NCBI GenBank assembly: GCA_009599575.1 | Contig: VWND01000008.1 | Location: 186,001 to 250,000 of the forward strand | Length of the DNA stretch: 64,000 nt | Origin: Blumeriella jaapii | Lineage: Eukaryota > Ascomycota > Leotiomycetes > Helotiales > Drepanopezizaceae | Reading direction: 5' to 3' | Shown here: piece after piece, positions 43,786-55,700 of the stretch | How positions within the stretch are numbered: position 1 is the first letter of the stretch | Layout of the letters: every line of letters begins with the position of its first letter | Program-made: the position numbers and the translations under genes | Notes under the pieces: model-generated | Databases searched by the model: none | Told to the model about the DNA's origin: nothing | What the model saw: the letters and a program-made list of their open reading frames with translations, nothing else

Positions 43786-45060
43786 ATGGCTTTTTTCATA
43801 TTTAAAAAAAATCGTCCGCGTGATTTTACGCGATCAGTTGACCCAGTTTTTCGGATTTTCAGTTTTCGGCGCTTGCGTAATCGGAGTTTTGCGAAATTTA
43901 TTTTGCGTAATTAATCGGCTTTTTCGGCCAATTCGTTTTTTTTCGACTTTTTCGAAAAAAACGATTTTTTCGATATTTCGTTTTTAAACGGTTTTTTCGG
44001 AAATTTATATTTGCCTGGCTTCGAAAATACCGATATAGCGCTTAAAAAAAATGGCGGAAACGCTGCTGGCGGTAAAAGCGCTATTAGCGGTGATTTCGGT
44101 TTTGGTAGCATTTTAAAAAGGGAAAGGCAGAATATTAGCGCTTTTGGAAAAAAAGCGGCCGAAGATTATCAGAGCGAAAAAAATAAAAATAAAAATAACG
44201 ATAATAATCGTTTTTTAAAACGCGTTCGCATTGGAGCCAAAAAGCTTGCTATTCCTAAGCTTTTTAATTTTATTTTTTATATAATTTGTATTATTCGCGA
44301 AGCAATTGGAAATCTAAACAACGATTGCTTATCGAACTTGGCTGGAGTTCGTTGCTATCGATGTTACGCAATTAGCACGTCGTGCATTTCGGCCGACGCG
44401 AACGTTTTTGGCTGCGTAGTTTTCCGTTTTTAAAATTCGAATTAATAAAATTATTAAAACGGTCAGTTTTATCGAAAAACTTTGTCGTTTCTGCTAATCG
44501 ATTTTTAGAATATAACGGCCATTTTTTATTCTACGATTAAAACGGTTTTTAAAAATACAAAAAAATAAGTTTTTAAATCGATCGTAATTTAAAAATAAAA
44601 TTAATAAACACAAAGCGTATTATTGACGCGAAGCTCGCCGCGGCTCGTAGGATTTTTTAGACTTCTGCTTTTCGAATAAAAACTTTTATTTCTGTTTTAC
44701 GTGCTAGCGGAATAAAGCCTGGCCACGACTTATTAAAAAATGCTTTTGTTTTTAAAAATTTAAAAAAGAATTTCGCGGCGATTTTTTTGCTAAACGTTTT
44801 TGATTTTCAGCCTGATAAAGCTTCGTAAAAAAAAAGAAATACTTCGGCTGCATAGCCGGCGGCAGCTGTTTTTAAAAAGCTTATCGAAAGATTTATTCTA
44901 GGCTTAATTGTCGCGAAGCGTCGGGCGCGGATTATTATTTTAGCGGATTATATTTTTGACTTTTTGCAAAACTAAACGGTTTGGTTTTGGGTTTTTAAAT
45001 TTGCGAAAAATTCGGATTTCCTTTGCTTAAAAGATAGTTTTTGCTATATTTTAAGTTTTA
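43786..45060 (+). pseudogene. Antisense accessory frame of Co3-a, unknown function
   Basis: It runs opposite to pol and starts 258 bp inside the 3' LTR. From ATG at 43786 one frame goes 215 codons to a stop at 44431, with a single internal TAA at codon 43, where Co3-b has CAA (a CpA-to-TpA change). Residues: basic N-terminus (FRRLRNRSFAKFIL), Phe/Asp-rich SANSFFFDFFEK, Gly-Ala-rich NGGNAAGGKSAISGDFGFGS, then a Cys cluster near the end, C-x8-C-x2-C-x6-C (CYRCYAISTSC included). A second frame carries on to about 45060 with IKPGHDLLKNAFVFK near 44710-44755, also present in Co3-b; whether an intron or frameshift joins them is open. I do not recognise the protein. The C-x2-C-x6-C spacing recalls half a fungal Zn2Cys6 cluster, which is only a resemblance. 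Confidence 0.6.
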
Positions 45061-45079
45061 ATAAAAGTCTGTTTAAATA

Positions 45080-45900
45080 AATGTACGCTTGTAAAATACA
45101 AGCTTTTTAGCTCGATTGATCGAGCTTTTCGATAAAACTCCGAAAATTCCGTAGATTAAAAAGTTTAACGAAACTTTCGTGTTTTTGTCGGGTCAGATTT
45201 TTAATAAAACCGTTTGCGTGCATTTTATTTATTAAAAAATATATAATTTTAAACTTTTTATTTTGGTATTTTTAGCGAATTTATATATTATTTATATCGA
45301 CGTAGCGAAGTTTCGTAAAAATCCTTTTTTTCTTTTTTACGATTAATTTAATCGTTTACTGATTGTCGCAATATACGTTTTATTTAAAAATAATATCGAG
45401 TCGAAGCTTTTTAAAAAAACGTTAGAATATTATTATTTTTTTCACGGTCGTTATATACGCAAATAATTTCGCTTTAATAAAAAAAATAATAATTATATTT
45501 TATCGTACAGCTTTTTACAAAATGGCATTTTCGAAAAAAAAAAAAAATATAATTTTAAAAAGATTTTCGAGTTTTTGAATCGTCGGCGAAAAAAGCGTCG
45601 ATGAAAATTATCAATTGGTTTTTCCGCTTTTTTCGATTGTAAACGATTTTTAAAAACTTCGTTTTATAAAAATATCGAAGCGTTTAATTAGCTGCTTCGA
45701 AATATTAAAAATTTAAATTGGTAAAAAAGTAAAAAAGCTGAAAAACTGCGAAAGCAACGTCGGGTCGAAATATAATAGCCGTATACAAAATTAAACCGAC
45801 TTTTTTTTAATACTTTTTGATTTGCGAAAGCGTAGCTACGCCTAAGTTTTTAATAAATTCGCAGATTGGAAAAAGCGTATTTAAAAAGCGCTTTTTGCAT
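45080..45900 (-). pseudogene. Co3-a RNase H and pol end
   Basis: Read leftwards: STDAFFAD-like RNase H start near 45590, then the KHESFVKLFN-type ending near 45160-45180 (family: adaLTKPLxxxxFxxFxxxLGL). Pol closes with KLDQSS then TAA near 45110. Stops interrupt all blocks. The corresponding part of Co3-b is 55960-56445. Confidence 0.8.
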
Positions 45901-47150
45901 ATATTAAATTTCGTAACGATTTTTTCGATATACGAGTCGTAAAATAAAAAAACTTTTTTTTTTTGTTTATTTCGTAAAATACGGATTTCGAAAAAATAAT
46001 TCAGATTTCTTATATTTATAAGCTCGTAGGCTTTTTTTTTAAACCGAAAATAATTTCGTCGGCTTTTAACGAATAAAAAGCGTAATATAAAACTTAAATA
46101 TCGTCGACGTAAAACGCTACGTATACGCTTCGTATTTCGTTAGCGAATATATAAAGCTTTTCGCTTATTGGTTCGAGCTTTAGCTTTTTTAAAATATTAG
46201 CGAATTCGCCGTATTATAAAGCTGGAAAATCTTTTAATTTATATAAAGCTCGGTCTAGCTGTATTATTATATTTGGTTATTTAAATTTATTAGGCAAATA
46301 GCACGTAATTAACTTATTTCTGAAGTTTCGTTTTATATTAACGAAAGTATTAATTATATCGAATTGCTTAATTTCCAAGTCGAAATAGGCCGCCAGCGCT
46401 ATAACCGTTCGGAAAAAACGGACTGCGAATATAGCTGCGTATATAAAAAAAATTAAAGCTTCGTTTTAAAAGTTTTTTTTTACGACTAATTTCGATTTGC
46501 ACCGTTGCAACTCGCTTAAACTGTTTATTTTATATATAAAAACTTATTTAAATAAAATAGGCTTTATGGTTTTATTTCTTTTGATAATTTTTTAATACTT
46601 TTTGGTTTTTAAGTTTTTAATTTCGGTTTTTGCTTTTTTTTTAAACTGCTTTTCTATCTGGTGGTTTTTCAATTCGTTTTAGTTTCTTAAAGCCTTCGGT
46701 AAATTGTTCCGATATTATTTTTAATCGAAAAATTAAATGTTTTTTACCGATTTTTTTTTTATCGAAGCCGTTATTATTACGTAAATAGCCTGAAAATCTT
46801 TTTTATTTATTTAAATCGGCTCGTTTATTTAAAACGTATAAACGAATTCGTCGATCTGTTATTTAATAAATAAAACTATTAATTAAAAGATTTCGTATAC
46901 CGTGGCGTATATTTCCGGTTTATCCGGCTAATATAAAATAAAATTTATACGATTTCGTTTAGCAGTTTTTAAAATCAGCTGCTTTTTATCGCTTATCGAA
47001 AATTTCGATTTGTTTTTTTTATTCTTTTTGAATAATGCTTTCTTTTTAATAGTCAGCCTTAAAAAAGCTTTCAAAAGCAAGCGTTTAGATGGCTGTTTTA
47101 TTTTAAATCGATCTGGCGCTTAATCTGCCGGGCGATAATTTTTAATTATA
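45901..47150 (-). pseudogene. Co3-a reverse transcriptase
   Basis: Catalytic VAFYVDDI at 46090-46115 with YVDD at 46100-46111 written TACGTCGACGAT, both Asp intact. To the right lie LNRALYKL near 46230-46260 (usual LxRALYGLRxSPxLWY), FDVINTFVNIKRNFRNKL-like sequence near 46310-46370 and LAAYFDLEIKQF near 46380. The same blocks stand in Co3-b in the same order. Confidence 0.92.
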
Positions 47151-47799
47151 ATTTAAAAAATTGAATTGCGCGCTTTCTCGTATAAAACCATTTTTATACT
47201 CGCGCCGAAAAACCTTCTAAAGCTTTGCTCCGTTTTATTCTGTTTTGCAATAATAAGCTTTGCTAGTTTATTACTTTTTTTTGAATTTCCATGATTTTCT
47301 GACGCTTTTATCGCGTCGGTCAAAATGTTTCGGATATGCTTTATATATTTCCGATTAATAATTAATTTTAAAAATTAAAATTGGTCGGTAATAGCTTTGT
47401 CGAAAAGGTTTTTATAAAAGATTATTATTTTCGAGCTCTTTTTAAACGTTTAAATCGATCGTAAAAAAAGGCTCGATCGCTTCGATTTTTATTGGGTTTT
47501 CTATCCCCGAGGATTTGGCTTTTTTTAAAATATTTTAAAATCTATTAATATTAAAATATCCTTTTTTTTTACCGTAGGTTTTGAAAATATATTAGGGGGG
47601 CCTGAAATAAGTCCTGGTCCTGATAGCGGCTCCGATAAAAAAAAACTTTTATTTTTTTTTATAAAATTTAAAAATTATTCGTTTTGTAATAATAGCTTTT
47701 TTTTTATATTATTCCTTTTTTAGCATACCGAGTTTTGCTGGTTTGCGCCGCTATTAAAACCGTTCGCTAATATTTAATACTTAGCGTTCTGAGCTTTTT

Positions 47800-49450
47800 C
47801 GTTTTTCGCGTTTTCGATAAATTCTACGGTCTTTTAAAACTTTAATTTAATTATAGAACTTGGATTTTTAGCTTTCGAAAAATAAAATTTAAATTCGTTA
47901 AATATTACGTTTCGGCTCGTAATTATACGTATTAGCTAAAGCATTCAGATTTTGTAAATATTAAAAGCGCTATATTTAATTAAATATCCGATATATTTTT
48001 TCGAAAGAATTTTAAATTTTTTTTTGTGTTTTATAGCTTTTCGATTTTTTATTATTAAATACGCACGAGCTTCGTACGTATAAACTTTGCTTTAGTCTGG
48101 TCTAAAATCGGCCGTACGCGCTTTTATAATAGCAGAATCGTAGTATCTGAAATATTACTTAAATTAGCTATGCAAAATTTTATTTGAAAACTTAAATTGT
48201 TTTTTCGTAAGCGGCGATATATTATATAAATACGCTGCTGCTTTTATCGTTTCGGGCCAAAAGAAAATTAAAAGTCCCGCTTTAATTTTTATTTTTATCG
48301 AACGTTTAATTACTTTCCTTTCTGCTCGTTCGATCGAGCCGTTTGGCTGGTGCACGTAAAATAAAATTAATTTTAAATCGATACTTTCGCGCTCCGCTTA
48401 TTTTTAATATTCCGAAATAGTATTTTTTTGTTTTGAAATCACCGACGATTTGTTATTTTATCGAATTTTGCAAATAAAAAAATTGTATTAGCGTTTTACT
48501 TATGCGTCGAACGTTTGGAAACGGTTCAGAACGATTTTTATACTTTTCGTTCTAATAGCGAAAACTTAAATCTTTTTATTATATTCGTTTTTTATTAAAA
48601 ACATTTACGTCGAGCCGTTGTAAGCTTTTTTACGACTTTTGAAATAGTCGTAAAAGTCCTAGCCGATGCGAAAGAAAAGCTTAAAAAATTTGTTTTTTAA
48701 TATTGCTTTTGAAATCATTTGTTTTAAATACGTGATAGTATACTTTTCGCATTTTATTTTAATTAAGCTTTTGATTTTTATTTTACGAATGTTTTCGATC
48801 AGCTTTTCGAACGCGTTTTTACCTAAATGGCCCGAACGAAAATATTATAAGCGCGCATCGTTATTTCGATCGTACGTAAACACGCTGCTTTTTTTGAATT
48901 TATAGCGCGTACGACGTTTCGGAATTGTATAAATTATCAGGCCGGACGAATTACGTTTTAAAAAATTTAAATTATTACGTAGGAAATACGAACAAAAAAA
49001 GCAGTTGACCTTAATATATTTAAATATACAAAAATCGGCGATCGTTTAATATTAACGTTTTAAAATAAAGCTTTCGGAGCTTTTAAAACGAAAAGTATTA
49101 TCTGACCTTTGGAATTAATAATCTTTTTTAGTCAAAAGACTAGCGGAAATAATATTAGTAATAAAATCTGAAACGAACGCTACGTTATTAAAAATCATAT
49201 TCCAAAGCTTTTTATTTTTCTTACGAAAAGCTTTTTTTATTAAACGATTTTTTTTTCCGACGATTAAAAAACTTTATATGCTTGTATAAACGCTGTTAAT
49301 AAAGTTAATAACCTTTTTGTAAAATTTTTCGATAAAAAGGTTTTTGTCGTTTATTAAATAGGTTTTAAAACAGTTGTTAAAAAAAGTGCTTTTATTTAAA
49401 AAATAATATTAATTAGGTTTTAAAACTAAAACGTTAATTCCGAAATGCTT
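47800..49450 (-). pseudogene. Co3-a integrase region
   Basis: An open piece at 48164-48355 reads HQPNGSIERAERKVIKRSI then FFWPETIKAAAYLYNISPLT, the end of the Copia integrase. Upstream (48400-49450) the catalytic region is decayed, with a possible D-x-x-x-P-x-x-x-x-G block near 48750. Bases 47150-47800 are the integrase-RT linker, AT-rich, no separate gene seen. The 79-residue plus-strand frame at 48666-48905 is a shadow. Confidence 0.85.
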
Positions 49451-49459
49451 TTTAATCGC

Positions 49460-51130
49460 ATCAAAGCAAAAAAGACAGAAAATTGCGGTAAAAAACTTTT
49501 TTTAATCGTTTTTAAAAATTAATTTTAGAATTTGTTTTGGCTTAGTTGTTAGGATTTTAAGGATTTTATTAATTACGACCATTTGGATACTTTTTTTATT
49601 TAAAGCTTTTAAAGCTTTTTTATGATTAAAAAACAGCTTTTTTCGCATTTCAGCGATTTTCTGCTTATTTAAAAAATTGAAAAAAGTCTTTTTTTTACGA
49701 CGATTATTTATTGCGTATAAAAGCTTTTTACAATCGGTTAGGAAATAAAAATAGCGCTTTTTAAAAATGTCGCATAAGCAATTATATTTTTTTTCTTTTT
49801 TCTTTTTGCTTTTTCTTTTTTTTTTTTTACGACTTTTCGAAGTATCGTTATTTTCAGAATCGAAAAGGAAAATAGCAAAAACTCCGATTTTTCGGCTTAA
49901 ATTATCGAATTTTCGGTTGTTTCAAAAAAAAAAAATTATAAAGCTCAGTTCGATTAAAATTTTTTTTTTTAAAAAGGCCGGCTAATTCGTTTTTTAAATA
50001 CTTAGCTTTTTTGCCGTTCGTTTATTATAAATTAATATATGCGGCGATTGCGTCGAGAAAATCGATAACAGCGTGGCGGCCATTTATATTAGAAATTTTG
50101 TATTCGACAGCTGTTTTATAAACGGTCTGCTATTTTTTTATTTATTCGGTTATATTTATTTTTCCGCTGTAAGCTTTGCGAAAAGTGTTTTTGTAGTTAG
50201 ATTTGACGAAGCTAACTACGAAAAAATATGCAGGGGCAATATTCTTTTTTAAAATACGAACGAATATTTAAAATAATCTTTGCTTTTTTTTATGATATGG
50301 ATTTTTGATTTTTCGCATACTTTTATTTATCAACGAATTTTTTTGCAAATTAATATAAAAAATGGCGTACGCTTTTTTATTATTAATAACGTTAATTTTC
50401 GATTAAGCAATTGCAAAGTTTATCAAACTGGTTTTTATAATTGAAAAAACCCAATCGAGCAACTTTTGATAGGCAATAACGTATTTTTGCTATTTTTTAA
50501 ACTTTTTTAAATGGTTTTTCGAAAAATAATCGATTTTATTTTTCAAATCGTCGAAAATTAAATTGGCTGGTTAAGGTTTGTCGGAAAGATTATTAATCGT
50601 AACGGCGGCCTTTTTTGCTTCGGTTATGCTATTATATTCGGCGCATTTTCGATCGTAGTTTGCTTAGCGTTTTTTGTTTTTTTAATCGATAAACTGATAA
50701 AAAAACTGTTTTTATAATCGTTTATTAATAAAAAAGCGAAATAAAAGGTCAGGATCGGTGTAATCGAAAAAAAGAATCCCTGATCGGTGAAATTTGTACG
50801 CTTTTAATTAAAAGATCCACGATTTTGGATCGTGAAAAAAAACCTTTTTTTTCGTAAAAGCCGATATATTATTTTCGTTATAAAAGGTCGATTAATTAAA
50901 TTGAAAAAAATAGAAAAATAAAAATAAGATTTGTAAATTAAAAAAATCGAAGAATTAGTGTTTTCCGCATTTTTAATAGCCTTTTATCGATTCGTGGCCT
51001 TTTGCCAAATAAGGAAAACTTTGCAAAATATAACCTTCTACGAATATCTTTTGACAATTCGAATAAATTGACCGGTGAGGGCTTCTAACGAGTCTCCTAG
51101 CGTATGCATTGCAGAAAAAAGCTTATTAAT
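49460..51130 (-). pseudogene. Co3-a gag and protease region
   Basis: Colinear with 30300-31950 of Co3-b. Near 50040-50090 the strand reads a DFLDAIAAYI-type segment, as in Co3-b. A poly-Lys-coding stretch lies at 49790-49830, followed by the decayed knuckle near 49750. A 72-residue frame on the plus strand (49767-49985) is a shadow of it. Confidence 0.65.
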
Positions 51131-51137
51131 TGGCTCC

Positions 51138-51149
51138 GGGGCTTATAAC
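51138..51149 (-). promoter_or_regulatory. Co3-a primer-binding site (half tRNA-iMet type)
   Basis: Minus strand reads GTTATAAGCCCC next to the 5' LTR, one G-to-A from GTTATGAGCCCC, the site in Co1-b. Complementary to the anticodon arm of initiator tRNA-Met. Confidence 0.75.
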
Positions 51150-51447
51150 TGTCGTGCATAGCTGAATAGTCGGTAGGAATCCTTACCGGAGGCTGGAACG
51201 GATGAATTGTATACAGTAAGATGTTATTTGTATTCTAAGTCTGACTGGCGAGCTTTCCGCAGAAGACGGAAGGTTCGGGCTCGCTTAGTTAGTCGCTCGG
51301 AAAAACTAGTCTTCGAGGAGGCTCGTTATCACGTGACTACGAGCCTTTCCGAGCTCCAGGAACATCTAACTACTGAAAGCGTACAGGAAGAATGAATCTG
51401 GAACAAAAGAAATGAAGAAAATAAAGGAATGTAAATATAGCGCAACA
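51150..51447 (-). repeat. Co3-a 5' LTR (298 bp)
   Basis: Plus strand begins TGTCGTGCATAGCTG and ends AGCGCAACA, followed by ACTAT. CACGTG at 51330-51335. It is the least mutated Co3 LTR in the window. Confidence 0.96.
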
Positions 51448-51452
51448 ACTAT

Positions 51453-53646
51453 TTTGCTAGCTTTTGTATAAAAAATTTAAATAAAAAAATTGTCGTTTTA
51501 ATACTTATCCCTATCGTAATAGCCGTTTTCGGCGCTCCATATATTATATTAATCAAAAGGAAAAAAAAGTGCGTTTTCCAAGCTTTCAACGCTTTCGTAT
51601 TACGCAAAAAAGCTTGTATATTATTGTATAATCGAGAGAGTTTTAATAAAATAAGCTTTATTGGCGCTGTATTCGTCGTATGCTTTTTTGCGTTTTTCTG
51701 GGAAGTGTTTTATTAACCAGCAGTTCACTTTTTTGTATATCCAACATTTCTTAAATTAGGAAGAATTATTAAAACCACCTGAATAGCCTTCTCGGCCTCG
51801 TCTTCCTTTAAATAAGCTTCTGCCTTGGTAGCTTCTACCGAAACGTTTTTCGCGACTTCTACCTTTGTAGATTCGGTTTGTATAATAGCTTTCATTTTGA
51901 TTTGCAAAAGTTTGAAAAAGCTAGAGGGTGATAAAAATTAACTTTCGCAATTAAACTTTTCGCTTAATGGTTTTAATTGCATTGCGCAGCTGGGATGCGA
52001 CGCTTTCATACGTATTTACAGGGTTCATTAAGGCGTGTCTGCACTTTTGTACGCTATTGCAGGCGCTAATAACTTGGTTTCGTAAATAATTGTCGGTTTC
52101 GTATTTTTCGATAAAAGCTTGTTGATATAACGCTAGTTTTTCGAATATAATCTTTAAGCATTCTAAGCGCGATTTGCCAAGGTTTTCAGCCTGTATTCTT
52201 CTGTATATAATTATACGCTATGCTGTCAGATAAAACTTGCGGTTTTTAGTCGTTTCGAAGTAAGCTTTTATAAAATTAATTATTACGCCAAACTGGTAGT
52301 TTTTACGAACTATAGTATTGCAGTAGTAGGCGTTAGCTACTCCTTTGAGTATATGCGGGAAGGCTTTTGCGTACAGGCTTTCGGAAAAATTGCATAAATC
52401 GCACAGATTATAAAATTTCTTCAGCTTTACGTAGAATATATCTCACATTCCACTATCGTATTTTATTTTATTTTTATAATATATTTTGCTAAGGTTTAGA
52501 ATTAGCTGTGCAGAGTCATTTCTTTTGTAAAGTCTGACTTCTGCTCCTTCGTCGCTTAAAAGTTTATCGGAAGGATCGTTGCTTTTAACTTTGGGAATCT
52601 TCGTTTTGTTTTTAAAATTGTATAACGTTTTGTCTTATGTAAAAAAAATATATCACGTACGCTATTATCGCTACTTTTGGTAAGTATTTTGATTGTTCGT
52701 AACGCATAGACGTTGGCTAAATTGTCTTTTGCCTTTTAAAATCCATTCTTATCATTTTCGATATAAGCATTTTTATTATTATAATAATCTTCGCTCCCGG
52801 TAATTAATTTAAGTAAAAAAAGCAAAAATGGGTTTTTTTTTTTTTTTTAAAAAGCCATTTCGTAACTAAACTTTTTAATTTTTATTTGTTATCGCTTTTT
52901 GTTTGCAAAAGTAAAAAAAAATAGGTTTAATTTTCTAAAATACCGCTGCCAAACGATTTGTATAACTATTATTTCGGTTTTTAATAATTGGAGCTATATT
53001 AACTTTATAAATAAACAAATGATTGTAAAGGTTGCGTTTTAAAAAAGCGTATGCAATACTAAATAAATCGGCGTTTTAATTAATAAAATCTTTTTGAAAA
53101 AGCTTTTATAAGCCCTCTTTTTAAACATATTTGTGTTCTGTTTTGTATCGGTTTAGAAAAAGGTAAATCTATCCATTTACAGCAGGAGCGGTTTGATAGA
53201 TAGCTGATTTTGATTTGAATTGTTTCAGCCAAAGGTCGGTATCGATCTCGAAATCTAAATCGAATAAAAAGTTTCGAATGGGGTAGAAAAACATTTTCGA
53301 CATTTTGGCTGCTTTTGCTTGCAATCAAAAGGGTTGCAAGATCGAATTGGTTGAATTTGGTTATTGCTGTTTTCGGTGCGCAGGCTGCAGGCTCGGGCTT
53401 GGCGCAAATAAATGGGTTTTTGTTGATTTCGGTTTTGGTTTTGTTGCGCAGACTAGGCGCGAGCGTATAAAACGCGTACAGTTAAAGGGTCACTTCCTAG
53501 TATCTGATCTCAGCTATTCCGAAAAAGTCGTCGATCTTAGCGTAGTTTCAAATGCAGAAAAGGGTCGCTTTTTGCACCGTTTTGCTACCTCTTTTTTAGT
53601 AAACCTAGCTGCTTTGTGGTTAATAATAAAGTTAATTATTGATCAA
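51453..53646 (-). pseudogene. Co2 gag
   Basis: Read leftwards from the 5' LTR: NVENVFLPHSKLFIRFRFRD in an open frame of 82 residues (53080-53328), then near 52000-52090 SACNSVQKCRHALMNPVNTY followed by VASQLRNAI, and near 51690-51760 KKCWIYKKVNCWLVKH, which corresponds to the C-F-V-C-x-K-x-x-C-W-S-T-K-H knuckle of this Copia lineage (second Cys now Tyr). A 60-residue open piece at 51725-51907 reads in another frame across the acidic linker. The Cys-rich plus-strand frame at 53305-53652 is a shadow of the gag start. Confidence 0.85.
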
Positions 53647-53847
53647 TGTTAGTATTATATAAAAAAGGGTTGTGTATACACAATTAAAATATTGCAATAA
53701 CTAAGGTTGTATTGCGAAAGAGATCTAAGGAGTAAACTAGCTATCGCACGGGTATATGTAGGTAAGGCTGCACGCTTGCAGCCTACCGTCGTCACGTGGT
53801 CTGATTATATGATTGTGCGCATGATCAGCCACCACTATATACCCACA
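53647..53847 (-). repeat. Co2 5' LTR (201 bp)
   Basis: Begins TGTTAGTATTATATAAA and ends ATATACCCACA; same length as the left LTR. CACGTG at 53793-53798. Followed by AAAAG, the target duplication, and then Co3-b. Confidence 0.95.
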
Positions 53848-53852
53848 AAAAG

Positions 53853-55700
53853 TAATACAAAAAAAAAGCTACTATTATAAAACGAGCAATTTTCAGATTT
53901 TATAAAAAAAAATAAAAGTTTTTTTCCACCGGAGCCGTTATTAAAACCAGGATTTATTTCAGGCCTTTCTGATGGATTTTCAAAATCTACGATAAAAAAA
54001 AAGATATTTTAATACTAATAAATTTAAATATCCTAAAAAATAAGGCCAAATCCTCGGGAATAAAAAACTTAATAAAAATCGAAATGATCGAACTTTTTTT
54101 TACGATCGATTTAAACGTCCAAAGCTCGAAAATAATAGTTTTTTATAAAAGCTTTTTCGATAAAACTATTACCGATCAGTTTTAATTTTTAAAATTAATT
54201 ATTAATCGGAAATATACAAAATATATCCGAAATACTTTAATCGACGCGATAAAAGCGTCAAAAAGTTATAAAAATCCAAAAAAAAAATAAACTAGCAAAG
54301 CTTATTATTGCAAAACAGAATAAAGCAAAGCAAAGCTTTAAAAAATCCTTCGGCGCGGATATAAAAATAGTTTTATACGAAAAAGCGCGCAATTCAACCC
54401 TTTAAATTATAATTAAAAGCTATCGCTCGGCAAATTAAGCGTCAAATCGATTTAAAATAAAACAGCCATTTAAACGCTTGCTTTTAAAAGCTTTTCCGAA
54501 ACTAATTATTAAAAAAAAAGCATTATTTAAAAAAAATAAAAAAAATAAATCGAAGTTTTCGATAAGCGATAAAAAGCAGCTGATTTTAAAAACTGCTAAA
54601 CGAAATCGTACAAATTTTATTTCATACTGGCCGGATAAACCGGAAATGTACGCTACGGTATTCGAAATTTTTTAATTAATAGCTTTATTTATTAAATAAC
54701 AAATCGACGAATTCGTTTATACGTTTTAGACAAACGAGCCAATTTAAATAAATAGAAAAAACTTTCAGGCTGTTTATACAATAATAGCGGCTTCGATAAA
54801 AAAAAAGTCGGTAAAAAACATTTAATTTTCCGATTAAAAATAATATCGGAACAACTTACCGAAAATTCCAAAAAACTAAAACGAATTGAAAAATTACCAA
54901 ATGGAAAAGCAATTCAAAAAAAAAGCAAAAACCGAAATCAAAAATTTAAAAATCAAAAAATATTAAAAGATTGTTAAAAAAAATAAAACTATAAAACTTA
55001 TTTTATTCAAATAAGTTTTTATATATAAAACAAACAGCTTAGGCGAATTGCAACGGTGCAAATCGAGACTAATCGTAAAAGAAAATTTTTAAAACGAAGC
55101 TTTAATTTTTTTTATATACGCAGCTATATTCGCAGCCCGTTTTTTCCGAACGGTTATAACGCTGGCGGCTTATTTCGATTTAAAAATCAAACAATTCGAC
55201 GTAATTAATATATTCGTTAATATAAAACGAGATTTCAAAAATAAGCTAATTACGTACTATTTGCTTAATAAATTCAAATAATCAAATATAATAATACAGC
55301 TAAACCGAGCTTTATATAAATTAAGAAATTTTTTAATTTTATAATACGGCGAATTCGCTAATATTTTAAAAAAGCTAAAGCTCGAATTAATAAGCGAAAA
55401 GCTTTATATATTCGCCAACGAAATACGAAGCGTATACGTAGCGTTTTACGTCGACGATATTTAAGTTTTATATCACGCCTTTTATTCGTTAAAAGCCGAC
55501 GAAATTATTTTCGGTTTGAAAAAAGCCTACGAGCTTACAAATATAAAAGATTTGAATTATTTTTTCGAAATTCGTATTTTACGAAACAAATAAAAAAAAA
55601 ATCTTTTTGTTTTACGACTCGTATATCGAAAAAATCGCTACGAAATTTAATGCATGCAAAAAGCGCTTTTTAAATACGCTTTTTTTAATCTGCGAATTTA
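53853..55700 (+). pseudogene. Co3-b integrase C-terminus and reverse transcriptase
   Basis: The frame broken by Co2 resumes here. Linker with an open piece of 65 residues at 54478-54675, then RT: ITLAAYFDLKIKQFDVINIF near 55155-55215, IIQLNRALYKLRNF near 55290-55325, VAFYVDDI at 55438-55461 (YVDD 55447-55458 intact, TACGTCGACGAT), and DEIIFGLKKAYELTNIKDLN near 55500-55555. Stops remain at several positions, so the RT is dead although its catalytic box is not. Confidence 0.93.

Larger units (their letters stand above)
43229..51447 (-). mobile_element. Co3-a: complete but dead 8.2-kb Copia element
   Basis: LTRs at 43229-43528 (300 bp) and 51150-51447 (298 bp), perfect ACTAT target duplication (43224-43228, 51448-51452) inside the Co2 integrase. 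Leftwards: PBS, gag, integrase, RT with intact YVDD, RNase H, pol end near 45105, then an antisense frame on the plus strand (43786 to about 45060) and the 3' LTR. It is 2-3 kb longer than Co1 and Co2, largely because of this extra 3' segment. Confidence 0.97.
33741..53847 (-). mobile_element. Co2: Copia element split by Co1-b and Co3-a
   Basis: It has two 201-bp LTRs (33741-33941, 53647-53847), target duplication AAAAG (33736-33740, 53848-53852). Own length without its two passengers is 6,194 bp. It reads leftwards: gag (right), integrase at 42010-43228, RT at 34500-36315, RNase H at 34060-34494. It belongs to a Copia lineage common in filamentous fungi, recognised by the IPIVVCTDLYFLYKCLVKL segment and the MQTNDT catalytic box. 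Confidence 0.96.

Noticed and set aside
53305..53652. Cys-rich 115-residue plus-strand frame
   Set aside because: It lies opposite the Co2 gag start and ends in the LTR. The minus strand has gag-like sequence in the expected place.
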